64,000 nucleotides of DNA from the NCBI RefSeq assembly GCF_900101045.1, contig NZ_FNFN01000009.1:186001-250000 (forward strand), written 5' to 3'. This DNA is from Nocardioides sp. YR527. Its GTDB lineage: Bacteria > Actinomycetota > Actinomycetes > Propionibacteriales > Nocardioidaceae. Numbering within the stretch: position 1 is the first letter of the stretch; every line of letters starts with the position of its first letter. Below are positions 1 to 7,568 of the stretch, in pieces. The position numbers were made by a program, and so were the translations under genes. The notes under the pieces are model-generated. The model had not been told where the DNA came from and ran no database searches. It worked only from the letters and a program-made list of their open reading frames with translations.

Positions 1-1
1 T

Positions 2-526
2 TGCGCGACCTACCAGGCGGCCTTGCACCTGATGCGCACCGGCGCGGCCGGTGTCCTGGTCGGCTTCGGCGGCGGTGCGGCGCACACGACGCGGACGGTG
101 CTGGGCGTCGCCGTGCCGATGGCCTCGGCGGTGGCTGATGTGGCTGCTGCTCGTCGTGACTACCTGGACGAGTCGGGCGGCCGCTACGTCCACGTCATCG
201 CCGATGGCGCCGTCGGCCGCTCCGGCGACATCGCCAAGGCGATCGCCTGCGGTGCCGACGCGGTCATGGTCGGTTCGCCCTTCGCCCGCGCCACCGACGC
301 CCCCGGCAAGGGATTCCACTGGGGCAACGAGGCCCACCACGCCGACCTGCCCCGCGGCGAGCGCGTCGCCTTCGAGCCTGTCGGCACCTTCGAGGAGGTC
401 CTCTTCGGTCCCTCTCACGTGGCCAACGGCACCATGAACCTCGTCGGCGCCCTCAAGCGCGCCATGGCCACCACCGGCTACACCGACCTCAAGGAGTTCC
501 AGCGGATCGAGGTTGTCGTCGGCTAG
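2..526 (+). CDS. guaB3: GuaB3 family IMP dehydrogenase-related protein, C-terminal part
   Basis: The reading frame is open from base 2, so the 5' end lies outside the window. The visible part is the second half of an IMPDH/GMPR-type TIM barrel: a GVLVGFGGGAAHTTR phosphate-binding stretch, then VIADGAVGRSGDIAKAIACGADAVMVGSPFA in overlapping pieces, which is the usual barrel strand that holds the nucleotide phosphate. The short tail (FEEVLFGP..NGTMNLVGALKRAM) and lack of a CBS-domain fit the GuaB3 branch, which lies beside guaB2 in actinobacteria. The catalytic cysteine loop is upstream and cannot be checked. GuaB3 of cyanobacteria has been described as a GMP reductase, so the reaction here is uncertain. 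ChoD and GuaA, whose genes are near guaB3 in mycobacteria, are found about 25 kb downstream. Confidence 0.85.
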   Translation, partial: CATYQAALHLMRTGAAGVLVGFGGGAAHTTRTVLGVAVPMASAVADVAAARRDYLDESGGRYVHVIADGAVGRSGDIAKAIACGADAVMVGSPFARATDAPGKGFHWGNEAHHADLPRGERVAFEPVGTFEEVLFGPSHVANGTMNLVGALKRAMATTGYTDLKEFQRIEVVVG

Positions 527-565
527 CAGGTCCCGAGCGCAGCGAGGGAGCTGCGCCGGCGACAA

Positions 566-629
566 GGTCGAGCAAGCGCGCCCGGGCAAGCGAAGCGCGC
601 CCGGCGCGACCGCGCGTCGAGACCTACAC
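566..629 (+). repeat. Degenerate REP-like half-unit
   Basis: It starts GGTCGAGC and ends GCGTCGAGACCTACAC, which matches the two ends of the REP-like unit seen intact at 8667-8781 (GGTCGAGCCG...GTGTCGAGACCAACAC). The middle differs and contains GCGCGCCCGG twice. I treat it as a decayed or variant family member. Confidence 0.45.
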
Positions 630-672
630 GTCGGCTGAGCCGCCGAATCCGCACTTGTGGCGGGCCGAATCT

Positions 673-716
673 GTAGTTGTGGGCGACGAAACGCGAGTTT
701 CGTCGCCCACAACTAC
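673..716. repeat. Perfect 20-bp inverted repeat with GCGA loop
   Basis: The left arm 673-692 (GTAGTTGTGGGCGACGAAAC) is perfectly complementary to the right arm 697-716, leaving only GCGA (693-696) as loop, a GNRA-type tetraloop if transcribed. No T-run follows, so this is not a classical intrinsic terminator. It could end guaB3 transcription or be a REP-type element. Confidence 0.8.
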
Positions 717-740
717 GTCTGGGGTCACCAGAACTACCCA

Positions 741-840
741 CTCGCCGAGGCGTCGCTGCGGTCGGGCGAGAGGTCGCTGCGGTCGGGCGAAGTGTCATAG
801 CTGTGACGCTTCGCCCGACGTACGTGACGCCTCGGCCGAC
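741..840. repeat. Compound inverted repeat
   Basis: The inner arms 782-800 and 801-819 pair over 19 positions with two G-U-type exceptions and no separate loop. Outer arms CGAGGCGTC (746-754) and GACGCCTCG (826-834) pair perfectly around them. The segment GTCGCTGCGGTCGGGCGA is repeated directly within the left side (about 752-769 and 773-790). Confidence 0.7.
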
Positions 841-903
841 GGGGCTGACTTCTCGGCATTGCGTGGACACCGACCTTCCATGTTCGTGGGCTACCCCGTA
901 GAG

Positions 904-938
904 TGACCGCTGTCACCACCTAAGCAAGCGCTTAGATT
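904..938 (+). promoter_or_regulatory. Promoter and TetR-type operator of the acyl-CoA operon
   Basis: CTAAGC-AAGC-GCTTAG (920-935) is a perfect inverted repeat with a 4-nt centre and resembles operators of actinobacterial TetR regulators of lipid catabolism, including the CAAG-nn-CTTG core of KstR2-type sites. It overlaps a -10-like TAGATT (933-938). CTGTCA (910-915) is a possible -35 at 17-nt spacing, inside a second small palindrome TGACCGCTGTCA (904-915). The regulator gene is not adjacent. Resemblance to known sites is from memory. Confidence 0.5.
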
Positions 939-962
939 AGCCGAGCACACGAGGGAATGAGC

Positions 963-1718
963 ATGTCGAGGTTCGAGGGACGTACGGCGATCATCACCGG
1001 GGCCAGCCGGGGCATCGGTCTGGGCATCGCCCAGCGGCTGGTGGACGAGGGGGCGAAGGTCGTCATCACGGCGCGCAAGCCCGAGGCGCTCGCGGAGGCG
1101 GTCGAGGGGCTCGGCGGCAAGGAGGTCGCCCTCGGCGTCGCCGGCAAGGCCGACGACCCCGCCCACCAGGAGGAGGTCGTCACGACCGCGATCGAGACGT
1201 TCGGCAGCGCCGACCTGCTGGTCAACAACGCCGGCATCAACCCGAAGGCCGGCGGCCTGATCGACATGGACCGCGAGTCGGCGCGCAAGACCGTCGAGGT
1301 CAACTGCCTCTCGCCGATCGGCTGGACCCAGCAGGTCTGGCGGCAGTGGATGTCCGAGCACGGGGGCGCGGTCGTCAACATCTCCTCGGTGGCCGGCCTG
1401 GCTCCGACCCCGCTGATCGCGACCTACGGCGCGAGCAAGGCGATGCTCAGCTACATCACCCAGGAGCTCTCGGTCGAGCTCGGCCCGAAGGTACGCGTCA
1501 ACGCGATCCTCCCGGCCGTGGTGAAGACCAAGTTCGCCGAGCTCCTCTACGAGGGCCGCGAGGCCGAGGTGTCCGCGGCCTACCCGCTCAAGCGCCTCGG
1601 CACCCCCGAGGACATCGCCGGCGTCGCCTCGTTCCTCCTCTCCGAGGACGCCGGCTGGATGACCGGCCAGCTCGTCACCGTCGACGGCGGCCTCACTCTC
1701 GCCGGCGGACGCGTCTGA
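963..1718 (+). CDS. SDR family oxidoreductase (FabG-like)
   Basis: A classical short-chain dehydrogenase of 251 residues, the normal family length. The NAD(P) motif TGASRGIG is at 12-19, NNAG at 88-91, the catalytic serine near 141, and Tyr155-x3-Lys159 in YGASK. The C-terminal TVDGG is typical of FabG-type enzymes. It probably oxidises or reduces a 3-hydroxy/3-ketoacyl-CoA or a similar lipid intermediate. The ATG at 963 is chosen over the one at 957 because GGGA (953-956) is 6 nt upstream of 963 but touches 957. It is first in an operon with overlapping junctions running to 8657, behind a TetR-type operator. The substrate is not known. Confidence 0.88.
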   Translation: MSRFEGRTAIITGASRGIGLGIAQRLVDEGAKVVITARKPEALAEAVEGLGGKEVALGVAGKADDPAHQEEVVTTAIETFGSADLLVNNAGINPKAGGLIDMDRESARKTVEVNCLSPIGWTQQVWRQWMSEHGGAVVNISSVAGLAPTPLIATYGASKAMLSYITQELSVELGPKVRVNAILPAVVKTKFAELLYEGREAEVSAAYPLKRLGTPEDIAGVASFLLSEDAGWMTGQLVTVDGGLTLAGGRV

Positions 1719-2494
1719 TGCCCATCGCTCCCGACAGCACGGCGGTCGTCACCGGCGCCGCGGGCGGGATCGGCCGCGCGCTGGCCGCCCGCCTGGTAGC
1801 CGAGGGCGTACGTGTCGTGGTCAACGACCTCGATGCCGTACGCCTCGAAGCGACCGCCCAGGAGATCGGCGCCCATCCGGTGGCCGGTGACGCCGCCTCC
1901 GTTCAGGGCGTGGAGGCCCTCGTCGAGGCGGCGAAGGAACACCTCGGCCAGATCGACACGTGGTACGGAAATGCCGGCATCGACCGCGGCATCGGCCTGG
2001 ACTGTCCCGAGGAGGACTGGCAGGCCTCGCACGAGGTCAACGTGATGGCCCACGTCCGGGCGGCGCGGCTCCTCGTCCCCGACTGGGTCGAGCGGAAGAG
2101 CGGTCGCTACGTGGTGACGGCGAGCGCTGCGGGGCTGCTGATGATGATCGGCGCACCGACCTACACGGTTACCAAGCACGCCGCGGTCGCGTTCGCCGAG
2201 TGGCTCTCGGCGACCTACCGCCACCATGGGATCGTCGTCCAGGCGATCTGCCCCCAGGGTGTGCAGACCGGGATGCTCGAGCGGTCCGGCGTGATGAAGG
2301 ACCTGCTCAGCCGCGACACCGCGCTGACGCCCGAGCAGGTCGCCGACGCCGCCTGGGAGGCCACGAGCGACGACCGCTTCCTCGTGCTGCCGCACCCGGA
2401 GGTGGGCGACTACTACGCCGCGCGGGCGACGCAGACCGACAAGTGGCTCGGCGGGATGAACCGACTCTGGCAGCACGTGGAGGGACAGGTATGA
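1718..2494 (+). CDS. SDR family oxidoreductase
   Basis: This SDR has 258 residues and starts inside the TGATG overlap with the preceding gene, so the two are translationally coupled. It shows TGAAGGIG (12-19), GNAG (84-87), Ser136, Tyr149 and Lys153 (YTVTK), so the catalytic triad is intact. It is most like the SDR at 15091, which shares long stretches such as WYGNAG, AHVRAARLL and AFAEWL but has lost the lysine. The gene ends by overlapping the next start (ATGA). It probably acts on a hydroxy or keto intermediate in the same acyl-CoA pathway; the substrate cannot be named. Confidence 0.88.
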   Translation: MPIAPDSTAVVTGAAGGIGRALAARLVAEGVRVVVNDLDAVRLEATAQEIGAHPVAGDAASVQGVEALVEAAKEHLGQIDTWYGNAGIDRGIGLDCPEEDWQASHEVNVMAHVRAARLLVPDWVERKSGRYVVTASAAGLLMMIGAPTYTVTKHAAVAFAEWLSATYRHHGIVVQAICPQGVQTGMLERSGVMKDLLSRDTALTPEQVADAAWEATSDDRFLVLPHPEVGDYYAARATQTDKWLGGMNRLWQHVEGQV

Positions 2495-3474
2495 AGGCAT
2501 GGCGGATCAACGAGCTCGGTGAACCCAAGGACGTGATGAGGCTCGAGGAGGTGCCCGACCCCACTCCAGGGAAGAACCAGCTCGTCGTGAAGGTGCTGGC
2601 CAGCCCGGCCAACTTCCCGGACGTCCTGATGGCCCGCGGTCTCTACCAGGTCAAGCCCGAGCTGCCGTTCACCGCCGGCGTCGAGCTGTGCGGCGAGGTG
2701 GTCGCGCTCGGCGAGGGCGTGGATGCGTTCCAGGTCGGTGAGCGCGTGATCGGCGGCGCCGCCCTGCCCTACGGCGGCTTCGGCGAGCTCGCGCTGATGG
2801 AGGCCGCGACGACCTTCCCGGCTCCCGAGGCGCTCACCGACGCCGAGGCCTCGAGCCTCTACATCGGCTACCAGACCGGCTGGTTCGCGCTGCACCGCCG
2901 CGCGCACATCCAGCCCGGCGAGACGCTGCTCGTGCACGCCGCGGCGGGCGGCGTCGGCAGTGCCGCGATCCAGCTCGGCAAGGCCGCCGGGGCCACCGTG
3001 ATCGGGGTCGTCGGCGGGCCGGACAAGGCCGAGGTCGCCCGACAGCTGGGCGCGGACCACGTCATCGACCGCCACACCGAGGACTTCGTCAAGGTCGTCA
3101 AGGAGATCACCGGCGGCAAGGGCGCCGACGTGATCTACGACCCGGTCGGCGGCGACACCTACGACCGCTCGACCAAGTGCATCGCCTTCGAAGGCCGGAT
3201 CCTGATCATCGGCTTCGCCGGCGGCCGCATCCAGGAGGCAGCGCTCAACCACTCGCTGATCAAGAACTACTCGATCGTCGGGCTCCACTGGGGTCTCTAC
3301 AACATGGTTGCCCCCGAGCTCGTCAAGGAGTGCCACGACGAGCTCACCCGGATGGCGGCCGAGGGCTCGATCAAGCCGCTGGTCAGCGAGACGCTGTCTC
3401 TGGAGGAGGTGGCCGACGGCGTACAGCGTCTTGCCGACGGCACCACCGTCGGAAGGGTCGTGTACGTCGCATGA
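2491..3474 (+). CDS. Zinc-independent MDR reductase (NADPH:quinone oxidoreductase family)
   Basis: A 327-residue medium-chain dehydrogenase/reductase. The N-terminal GroES-like half has PANFPDVLMARGLYQ, typical of quinone oxidoreductase/enoyl reductase proteins, and lacks the zinc-binding cysteine set. The Rossmann half has AAGGVGSAA (151-159) for NADPH. Such proteins reduce quinones or enoyl-thioesters; the neighbours favour an acyl-CoA or ketone substrate, but this is an inference. The start is the ATG of an ATGA overlap with the previous stop, and the end overlaps the HAD gene in the same way. Confidence 0.88.
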   Translation: MKAWRINELGEPKDVMRLEEVPDPTPGKNQLVVKVLASPANFPDVLMARGLYQVKPELPFTAGVELCGEVVALGEGVDAFQVGERVIGGAALPYGGFGELALMEAATTFPAPEALTDAEASSLYIGYQTGWFALHRRAHIQPGETLLVHAAAGGVGSAAIQLGKAAGATVIGVVGGPDKAEVARQLGADHVIDRHTEDFVKVVKEITGGKGADVIYDPVGGDTYDRSTKCIAFEGRILIIGFAGGRIQEAALNHSLIKNYSIVGLHWGLYNMVAPELVKECHDELTRMAAEGSIKPLVSETLSLEEVADGVQRLADGTTVGRVVYVA

Positions 3475-4106
3475 AGGCGGTCATCTTCGACTACGGCGGG
3501 GTGCTGACCACGCCGATCGGCGACTCGATCCGCGCCTGGCTGAAGGCTGACGGCATCCGGCCGGAGAGCTTCTCGAAGGTGCTCAAGGAGTGGCTCGGCC
3601 GCTATGCCGACGCCGGCACCCCGATCCACCGCCTCGAGCTCGGCGAGCTCTCGGTCAAGGAGTTCGACAAGCTCCTGGCCGATCGGCTGGAGACGTACGA
3701 CGGTAGCCCGGTCGATCCCGATGGCGTCCTGAACCGGCTCTTCGCCGGGATGCGGCCGAACCCGGAGATGTTCGCGTTGGCCGAGGAGCTCCGCGACGCC
3801 GGCATCCGGCTCGCTCTGCTCTCCAACAGCTGGGGCAACTTCTACCCTCGCAAGCAGGTCGACGCGCTGTTCGAGGTGGTGGTGATCTCCGAGGAGGTCG
3901 CCATGCGCAAGCCGGAGGCGCCGATCTTCGACCGCACCCTGAGCAGGCTCGGTCTGCCGGCCGAGGAGTGCCTCTTCATCGACGACGCCGAGCCGAACGT
4001 GCTCGGCGCCCGAGCGGTCGGTCTCGACGCCCTGCTGCACACAGACCCGGCGAGCACGCGCGCAAGGCTCGCACAGCTGATTCCCGCACTCGGAGGTGCC
4101 GCGTGA
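3471..4106 (+). CDS. HAD superfamily hydrolase (ACAD10-HAD-like)
   Basis: A 211-residue HAD-fold protein. Motif I is FDYGGVLT with nucleophile Asp7, but Gly replaces the second Asp found in many phosphatases. Motif II is LLSNS (Ser118-Asn119), Lys147 lies in RKPEAPIF, and motif III is FIDDAEPN (Asp171, Asp172). The G-for-D pattern is common in the HAD class that includes the N-terminal domains of soluble epoxide hydrolase relatives and ACAD10. It is followed directly by an APH-like kinase and an acyl-CoA dehydrogenase, the same order as in the fused ACAD10 protein. It starts in an ATGA overlap. The actual phosphoester, if any, is unknown. Confidence 0.85.
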   Translation: MKAVIFDYGGVLTTPIGDSIRAWLKADGIRPESFSKVLKEWLGRYADAGTPIHRLELGELSVKEFDKLLADRLETYDGSPVDPDGVLNRLFAGMRPNPEMFALAEELRDAGIRLALLSNSWGNFYPRKQVDALFEVVVISEEVAMRKPEAPIFDRTLSRLGLPAEECLFIDDAEPNVLGARAVGLDALLHTDPASTRARLAQLIPALGGAA

Positions 4107-5137
4107 CGACCGATTCCCTGCCCGGGCTCGACCTCGACCGGCTCGGCCCCTGGCTGGCCAAGAACCTCGACGGCGCCGGCGCCGATCTGAGCGCGACCCA
4201 CATCTCCGGTGGCAAGTCGAACCTGACGTACGCCGTCTCCGACGGCACCCACGAGTGGATCGTCCGCCGCCCGCCGCTGGGGCACGTGCTCGCCACCGCG
4301 CACGACATGAAGCGTGAGCACACCGTGATCACCGCGCTGCGCGACACCGACGTGCCGGTGCCGCACACCTACGCGTTCTGCGAGGACGAGGAGGTGCTCG
4401 GGGCGCCGTTCTACGTGATGGAGAAGGTCGATGGCCGGCCCTACCGCTACGCCCGCGAGCTCGAGCCGCTCGGTGCGGACCGCACGAAGGCGATCTCGGA
4501 GCAGCTCATCGATGTGATGGCCGCGCTGCACGCCGTCGACCCGGCCGAGGTCGGGCTGAGCGAGTTCGGTCGCCCCGAGGGCTTCCTGAGCAGACAGGTC
4601 AGGCGCTGGAAGAAGCAGCTCGAGGCGTCCCACTCCCGCGACCTCCCCGCCGCCGACGAGCTCCACGCGCTGCTGGAGCGCCGGGTGGGTGCCGCGGAGG
4701 CCGCCTCGAGCGGGCCGGGGATCGTGCACGGCGACTACCGGCTCGACAACGTCCTCACCGACGAGGCCGACCAGATCAGGGCGGTCGTCGACTGGGAGAT
4801 GGCCACGCTCGGCGACCCGGTCACCGACCTGGCGATCCTGCTCACCTACCAGCAGATGGCCACGGTCTCCGGCGACGGCACCGTGACCGACGTCAGCAAC
4901 GCCCCCGGCTGGCTCTCCGAGGACGAGATCATCGCCCGCTACGACGCCGCCAGCCCGCGCGATCTGAGCGAGTTCGGCTTCTACCGCGGGCTGGCCGCCT
5001 ACAAGCTCGCCGCGATCCTCGAGGGGATCCACTACCGCTACCTCAAGGGCCAGACCGTCGGGCCCGGTTTCGACAAGATCGGGGACGGGATCCACCCGCT
5101 CCTGGACATGGGCATCACCGCGATGAAGGAGAACTGA
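4103..5137 (+). CDS. APH-fold phosphotransferase (ACAD10/11 kinase-like)
   Basis: A 344-residue aminoglycoside-phosphotransferase-fold kinase starting at GTG within GTGA, with a GGAGG ribosome site upstream. The catalytic loop HGDYRLDN (209-216) and the metal-binding Asp230 in VVDWE are intact. SGGKSNLTY near 35-43 is the nucleotide loop, and the RRPP segment near 55-58 is typical of the ACAD10/ACAD11 kinase-domain family. Members in mammals and in the levulinate (lva) pathway of Pseudomonas phosphorylate the 4-hydroxy group of hydroxyacyl-CoAs. I infer a similar role here, with the dehydrogenase next door acting on the product. Antibiotic resistance is unlikely given the context. Confidence 0.85.
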   Translation: MTTDSLPGLDLDRLGPWLAKNLDGAGADLSATHISGGKSNLTYAVSDGTHEWIVRRPPLGHVLATAHDMKREHTVITALRDTDVPVPHTYAFCEDEEVLGAPFYVMEKVDGRPYRYARELEPLGADRTKAISEQLIDVMAALHAVDPAEVGLSEFGRPEGFLSRQVRRWKKQLEASHSRDLPAADELHALLERRVGAAEAASSGPGIVHGDYRLDNVLTDEADQIRAVVDWEMATLGDPVTDLAILLTYQQMATVSGDGTVTDVSNAPGWLSEDEIIARYDAASPRDLSEFGFYRGLAAYKLAAILEGIHYRYLKGQTVGPGFDKIGDGIHPLLDMGITAMKEN

Positions 5138-5140
5138 CGC

Positions 5141-6373
5141 ATGGACTTCGCACCCGACGCCAGGACCGAGGAGCTCGTCGCCTCGGTGTGGGACTTCCAG
5201 AAGACGTACGTCGAGCCGAACGAGGCCGTCTTCGACGAGCAGATCGCGGCACTGCCGGACAAGTGGGCGTGGGACTCGGTGCCCGTGCTCGGCGAGATCC
5301 GGGCCGAGGCTCGCAAGCGCGGCCTGTGGAACCTCTTCCTGCCCGGTGAGGGCGGGGCCGGCCTGACCAACCTGCAGTACGCCCCGCTGGCCGAGATCAC
5401 CGGCCGCAGCCACCTCGCGCCGGCCGCGTTCAACTGCGCCGCGCCCGACACCGGCAACATGGAGGTGCTGCACGACTTCGGCAACGAGGCGCAGCAGAAG
5501 GAGTGGCTGGAGCCGCTCCTGGACGGGCAGATCCGCAGCGCCTTCGCGATGACCGAGCCGGCCGTGGCCTCCTCCGACGCGACCAACATCGAGACCTCGA
5601 TCGCTCTCGACGGCGACGAGTACGTCATCAACGGCGGCAAGTGGTGGATCACCGGGGCGATGAACCCCAACTGCAAGATCTTCATCGTGATGGGCAAGAC
5701 CGACCCGTCCGCCGAGCGCCACCAGCAGCAGTCGATGATCCTGGTGCCCCGTGACGCCCCCGGCCTGACGATCAAGCGCGGCATGGAGGTCTTCGGCTAC
5801 GACGACCACGACCACGGCGGTCACGCCGAGCTGGTCTTCTCCGACGTACGCGTCCCGGTGGGCAACCTCATCGGGACCGAGGGCATGGGGTTCGCGATCG
5901 CGCAGGCCCGCCTGGGCCCCGGTCGCATCCACCACTGCATGCGCTCCATCGGACTGGCCGAGCGGGCGATCGAGCTGATGTGTGCCCGGGTCGAGGAGCG
6001 GGTCGCCTTCGGCAAGCCGCTCTCCGAGCAGGGCGTGATCCGTGACTGGATCGCCGAGTCGCGGGTGCGGATCGAGCAGCTGCGGCTCCTCGTCCTCAAG
6101 ACCGCCTGGCTGATGGACACGGTCGGCAACAAGGGCGCCCACACCGAGATCCAGGCGATCAAGATCGCCACCCCGGCGACCGTCCAGTGGATCCTCGACA
6201 AGGCGATCCAGGCCCACGGCGCCGGTGGTCTCTCCCAAGACTTCCCGCTGGCCAAGTCCTACGCCGGCATCCGCACGCTGCGGTTCGCCGACGGCCCCGA
6301 CGAGGTGCACAAGAACGCCCTCGCCAAGGCCGAGCTGCGCAAGCAGGCCGCGCGACGCGAGGGCCGGCAGTGA
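5141..6373 (+). CDS. Acyl-CoA dehydrogenase (ACAD10/11-like)
   Basis: A 410-residue flavoprotein of the acyl-CoA dehydrogenase family. It has the FAMTEPAVASSD segment used for FAD binding, KWWITGAMNPNCK in the middle beta domain and a C-terminal helix bundle ending RTLRFADGPDEVHKNALAK. This ending, with DGPDEVH, and the direct linkage to an APH-type kinase, mark the ACAD10/ACAD11 branch. It begins 3 nt after the kinase stop with GGAG upstream and ends in a GTGA overlap with the next dehydrogenase. It probably processes the phosphorylated hydroxyacyl-CoA made by the kinase; chain length and substrate cannot be read from sequence. Confidence 0.88.
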   Translation: MDFAPDARTEELVASVWDFQKTYVEPNEAVFDEQIAALPDKWAWDSVPVLGEIRAEARKRGLWNLFLPGEGGAGLTNLQYAPLAEITGRSHLAPAAFNCAAPDTGNMEVLHDFGNEAQQKEWLEPLLDGQIRSAFAMTEPAVASSDATNIETSIALDGDEYVINGGKWWITGAMNPNCKIFIVMGKTDPSAERHQQQSMILVPRDAPGLTIKRGMEVFGYDDHDHGGHAELVFSDVRVPVGNLIGTEGMGFAIAQARLGPGRIHHCMRSIGLAERAIELMCARVEERVAFGKPLSEQGVIRDWIAESRVRIEQLRLLVLKTAWLMDTVGNKGAHTEIQAIKIATPATVQWILDKAIQAHGAGGLSQDFPLAKSYAGIRTLRFADGPDEVHKNALAKAELRKQAARREGRQ

Positions 6374-7557
6374 CTCCCGAGGAGCTACGCGGCCAGGTCG
6401 AGGCGTTCCTGGCCGAGCACCCGGTCGCGACCACCGAGCCGAGCGCGTTCCTCCACGCCCGCTACCAGGCGGGGCTGGCGTGGGTCGCGTTCCCCGAGGG
6501 CCAGGGTGGTCTCGGCGCCTCCCGGGCGCTGCAGCCGCTGGTCTCCGACCTCTTCGAGGCGGCCGGTGCCCCCGACAACAACCCGCGACGCAACGGGATC
6601 GGGCTCGGCATGGCCGCGCCGACGATCCTGGCCTACGGCACCCCGGAGCAGAAGGCTCGCTTCCTGGAGCCGCTGTGGTGCGGCGAGGAGATCTGGTGCC
6701 AGCTCTTCTCCGAGCCCGGCGCCGGCTCCGACCTCGCCGGCCTGGCGACCCGAGCCGTCCTCGATGGTGACGAGTGGGTCGTCAACGGGCAGAAGGTGTG
6801 GACCTCGGGTGCTCACAACGCCGACTTCGCGATCCTGGTCGCTCGCACCGACCCGGACGTCCCGAAGCACCGCGGTCTGACGTACTTCTTGTGCGATATG
6901 CACGATCCGGGCGTCGAGGTGCGGCCGCTGCGCCAGATCACCGGCGAGGCGGAGTTCAACGAGGTCTTCCTGACCGATGTGAGGATCCCCGACGCCCACC
7001 GCCTCGGCGCGGTCGGGCAGGGCTGGGAGGTCGCCAACGCCACCCTCAACAACGAGCGCGTCGCCATCGGTGGCGCCGCGATGCCTCGCGAGGGCGGGAT
7101 GCTCGGCGTGGTCGCCGAGTCGTGGCGGGAGCATCCGGAGAACCACACCCCGGAGCTCCGCGACCGGCTTCTGAAGCTGTGGGTCGAGTCGGAGGTGGCC
7201 CGGCTGACCGGTGCCCGGCTGCGGCAGAAGCTGGCCGTCGGCCAGCCCGGCCCCGAGGGGTCGGCGATGAAGCTGACCTTCGCCAAGGTCAACCAGCAGC
7301 TCACCGGCCTCGACCTGGAGCTGCGTGGCGAGGAGGGTCTTCGCTACGAGGACGGTGACGGCTGGGCGATGGTCCGGCCCGAGCACGTCGACTTCGGCGG
7401 TCGCGACGCGGTCTATCGCTACCTGCGTGCCAAGGGCAACTCCATCGAGGGCGGCACCTCGGAGATCCTGCGCAACATCGTGGCCGAGCGCGTCCTCGGC
7501 CTCCCCGGGGAGCACCGGGTCGACAAGGACGTTTCCTGGAAGGCCATTCCCCGATGA
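6370..7557 (+). CDS. Acyl-CoA dehydrogenase, FadE family (larger subunit-like)
   Basis: This 395-residue ACAD starts at the GTG of a GTGA overlap. It shows LFSEPGAGSDLAGL (FAD loop), VNGQKVWTSGAHNADF and a C-terminal SIEGGTSEILRNIVAERVLGLP, a standard ACAD ending. The next gene is a shorter, more divergent ACAD translated in the same overlap chain. Paired long and short ACAD genes like this often encode alpha2beta2 enzymes in actinobacterial steroid side-chain and ring degradation (FadE26-27, FadE28-29 types). A heteromer is an inference from pairing; the substrate may be a bulky or branched acyl-CoA. Confidence 0.88.
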   Translation: MTPEELRGQVEAFLAEHPVATTEPSAFLHARYQAGLAWVAFPEGQGGLGASRALQPLVSDLFEAAGAPDNNPRRNGIGLGMAAPTILAYGTPEQKARFLEPLWCGEEIWCQLFSEPGAGSDLAGLATRAVLDGDEWVVNGQKVWTSGAHNADFAILVARTDPDVPKHRGLTYFLCDMHDPGVEVRPLRQITGEAEFNEVFLTDVRIPDAHRLGAVGQGWEVANATLNNERVAIGGAAMPREGGMLGVVAESWREHPENHTPELRDRLLKLWVESEVARLTGARLRQKLAVGQPGPEGSAMKLTFAKVNQQLTGLDLELRGEEGLRYEDGDGWAMVRPEHVDFGGRDAVYRYLRAKGNSIEGGTSEILRNIVAERVLGLPGEHRVDKDVSWKAIPR

Positions 7558-7568
7558 AGGAGCCCGCG

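Larger units (their letters stand above)
527..962. other. Gene-free, repeat-rich gap
   Basis: No plausible gene is present in about 435 bases. The gap holds a degenerate copy of the REP-like element (566-629), an imperfect 22-nt tandem repeat (642-663 and 664-685, 17 of 22 identical), a perfect 20-bp hairpin (673-716), a larger compound inverted repeat (741-840) and the promoter/operator of the next operon (904-938). Confidence 0.7.

Noticed and set aside
4103..5137. An aminoglycoside resistance kinase
   Set aside because: The fold is shared, but ACAD10/11-like motifs and coupling to HAD and acyl-CoA dehydrogenase genes argue for CoA metabolism.
3842..6310. An 822-codon open frame on the minus strand
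   Set aside because: It is fully antisense to the HAD, kinase and dehydrogenase genes, has the Asp/Arg/Val/Leu-heavy composition expected opposite high-GC genes, and shows no family motif.
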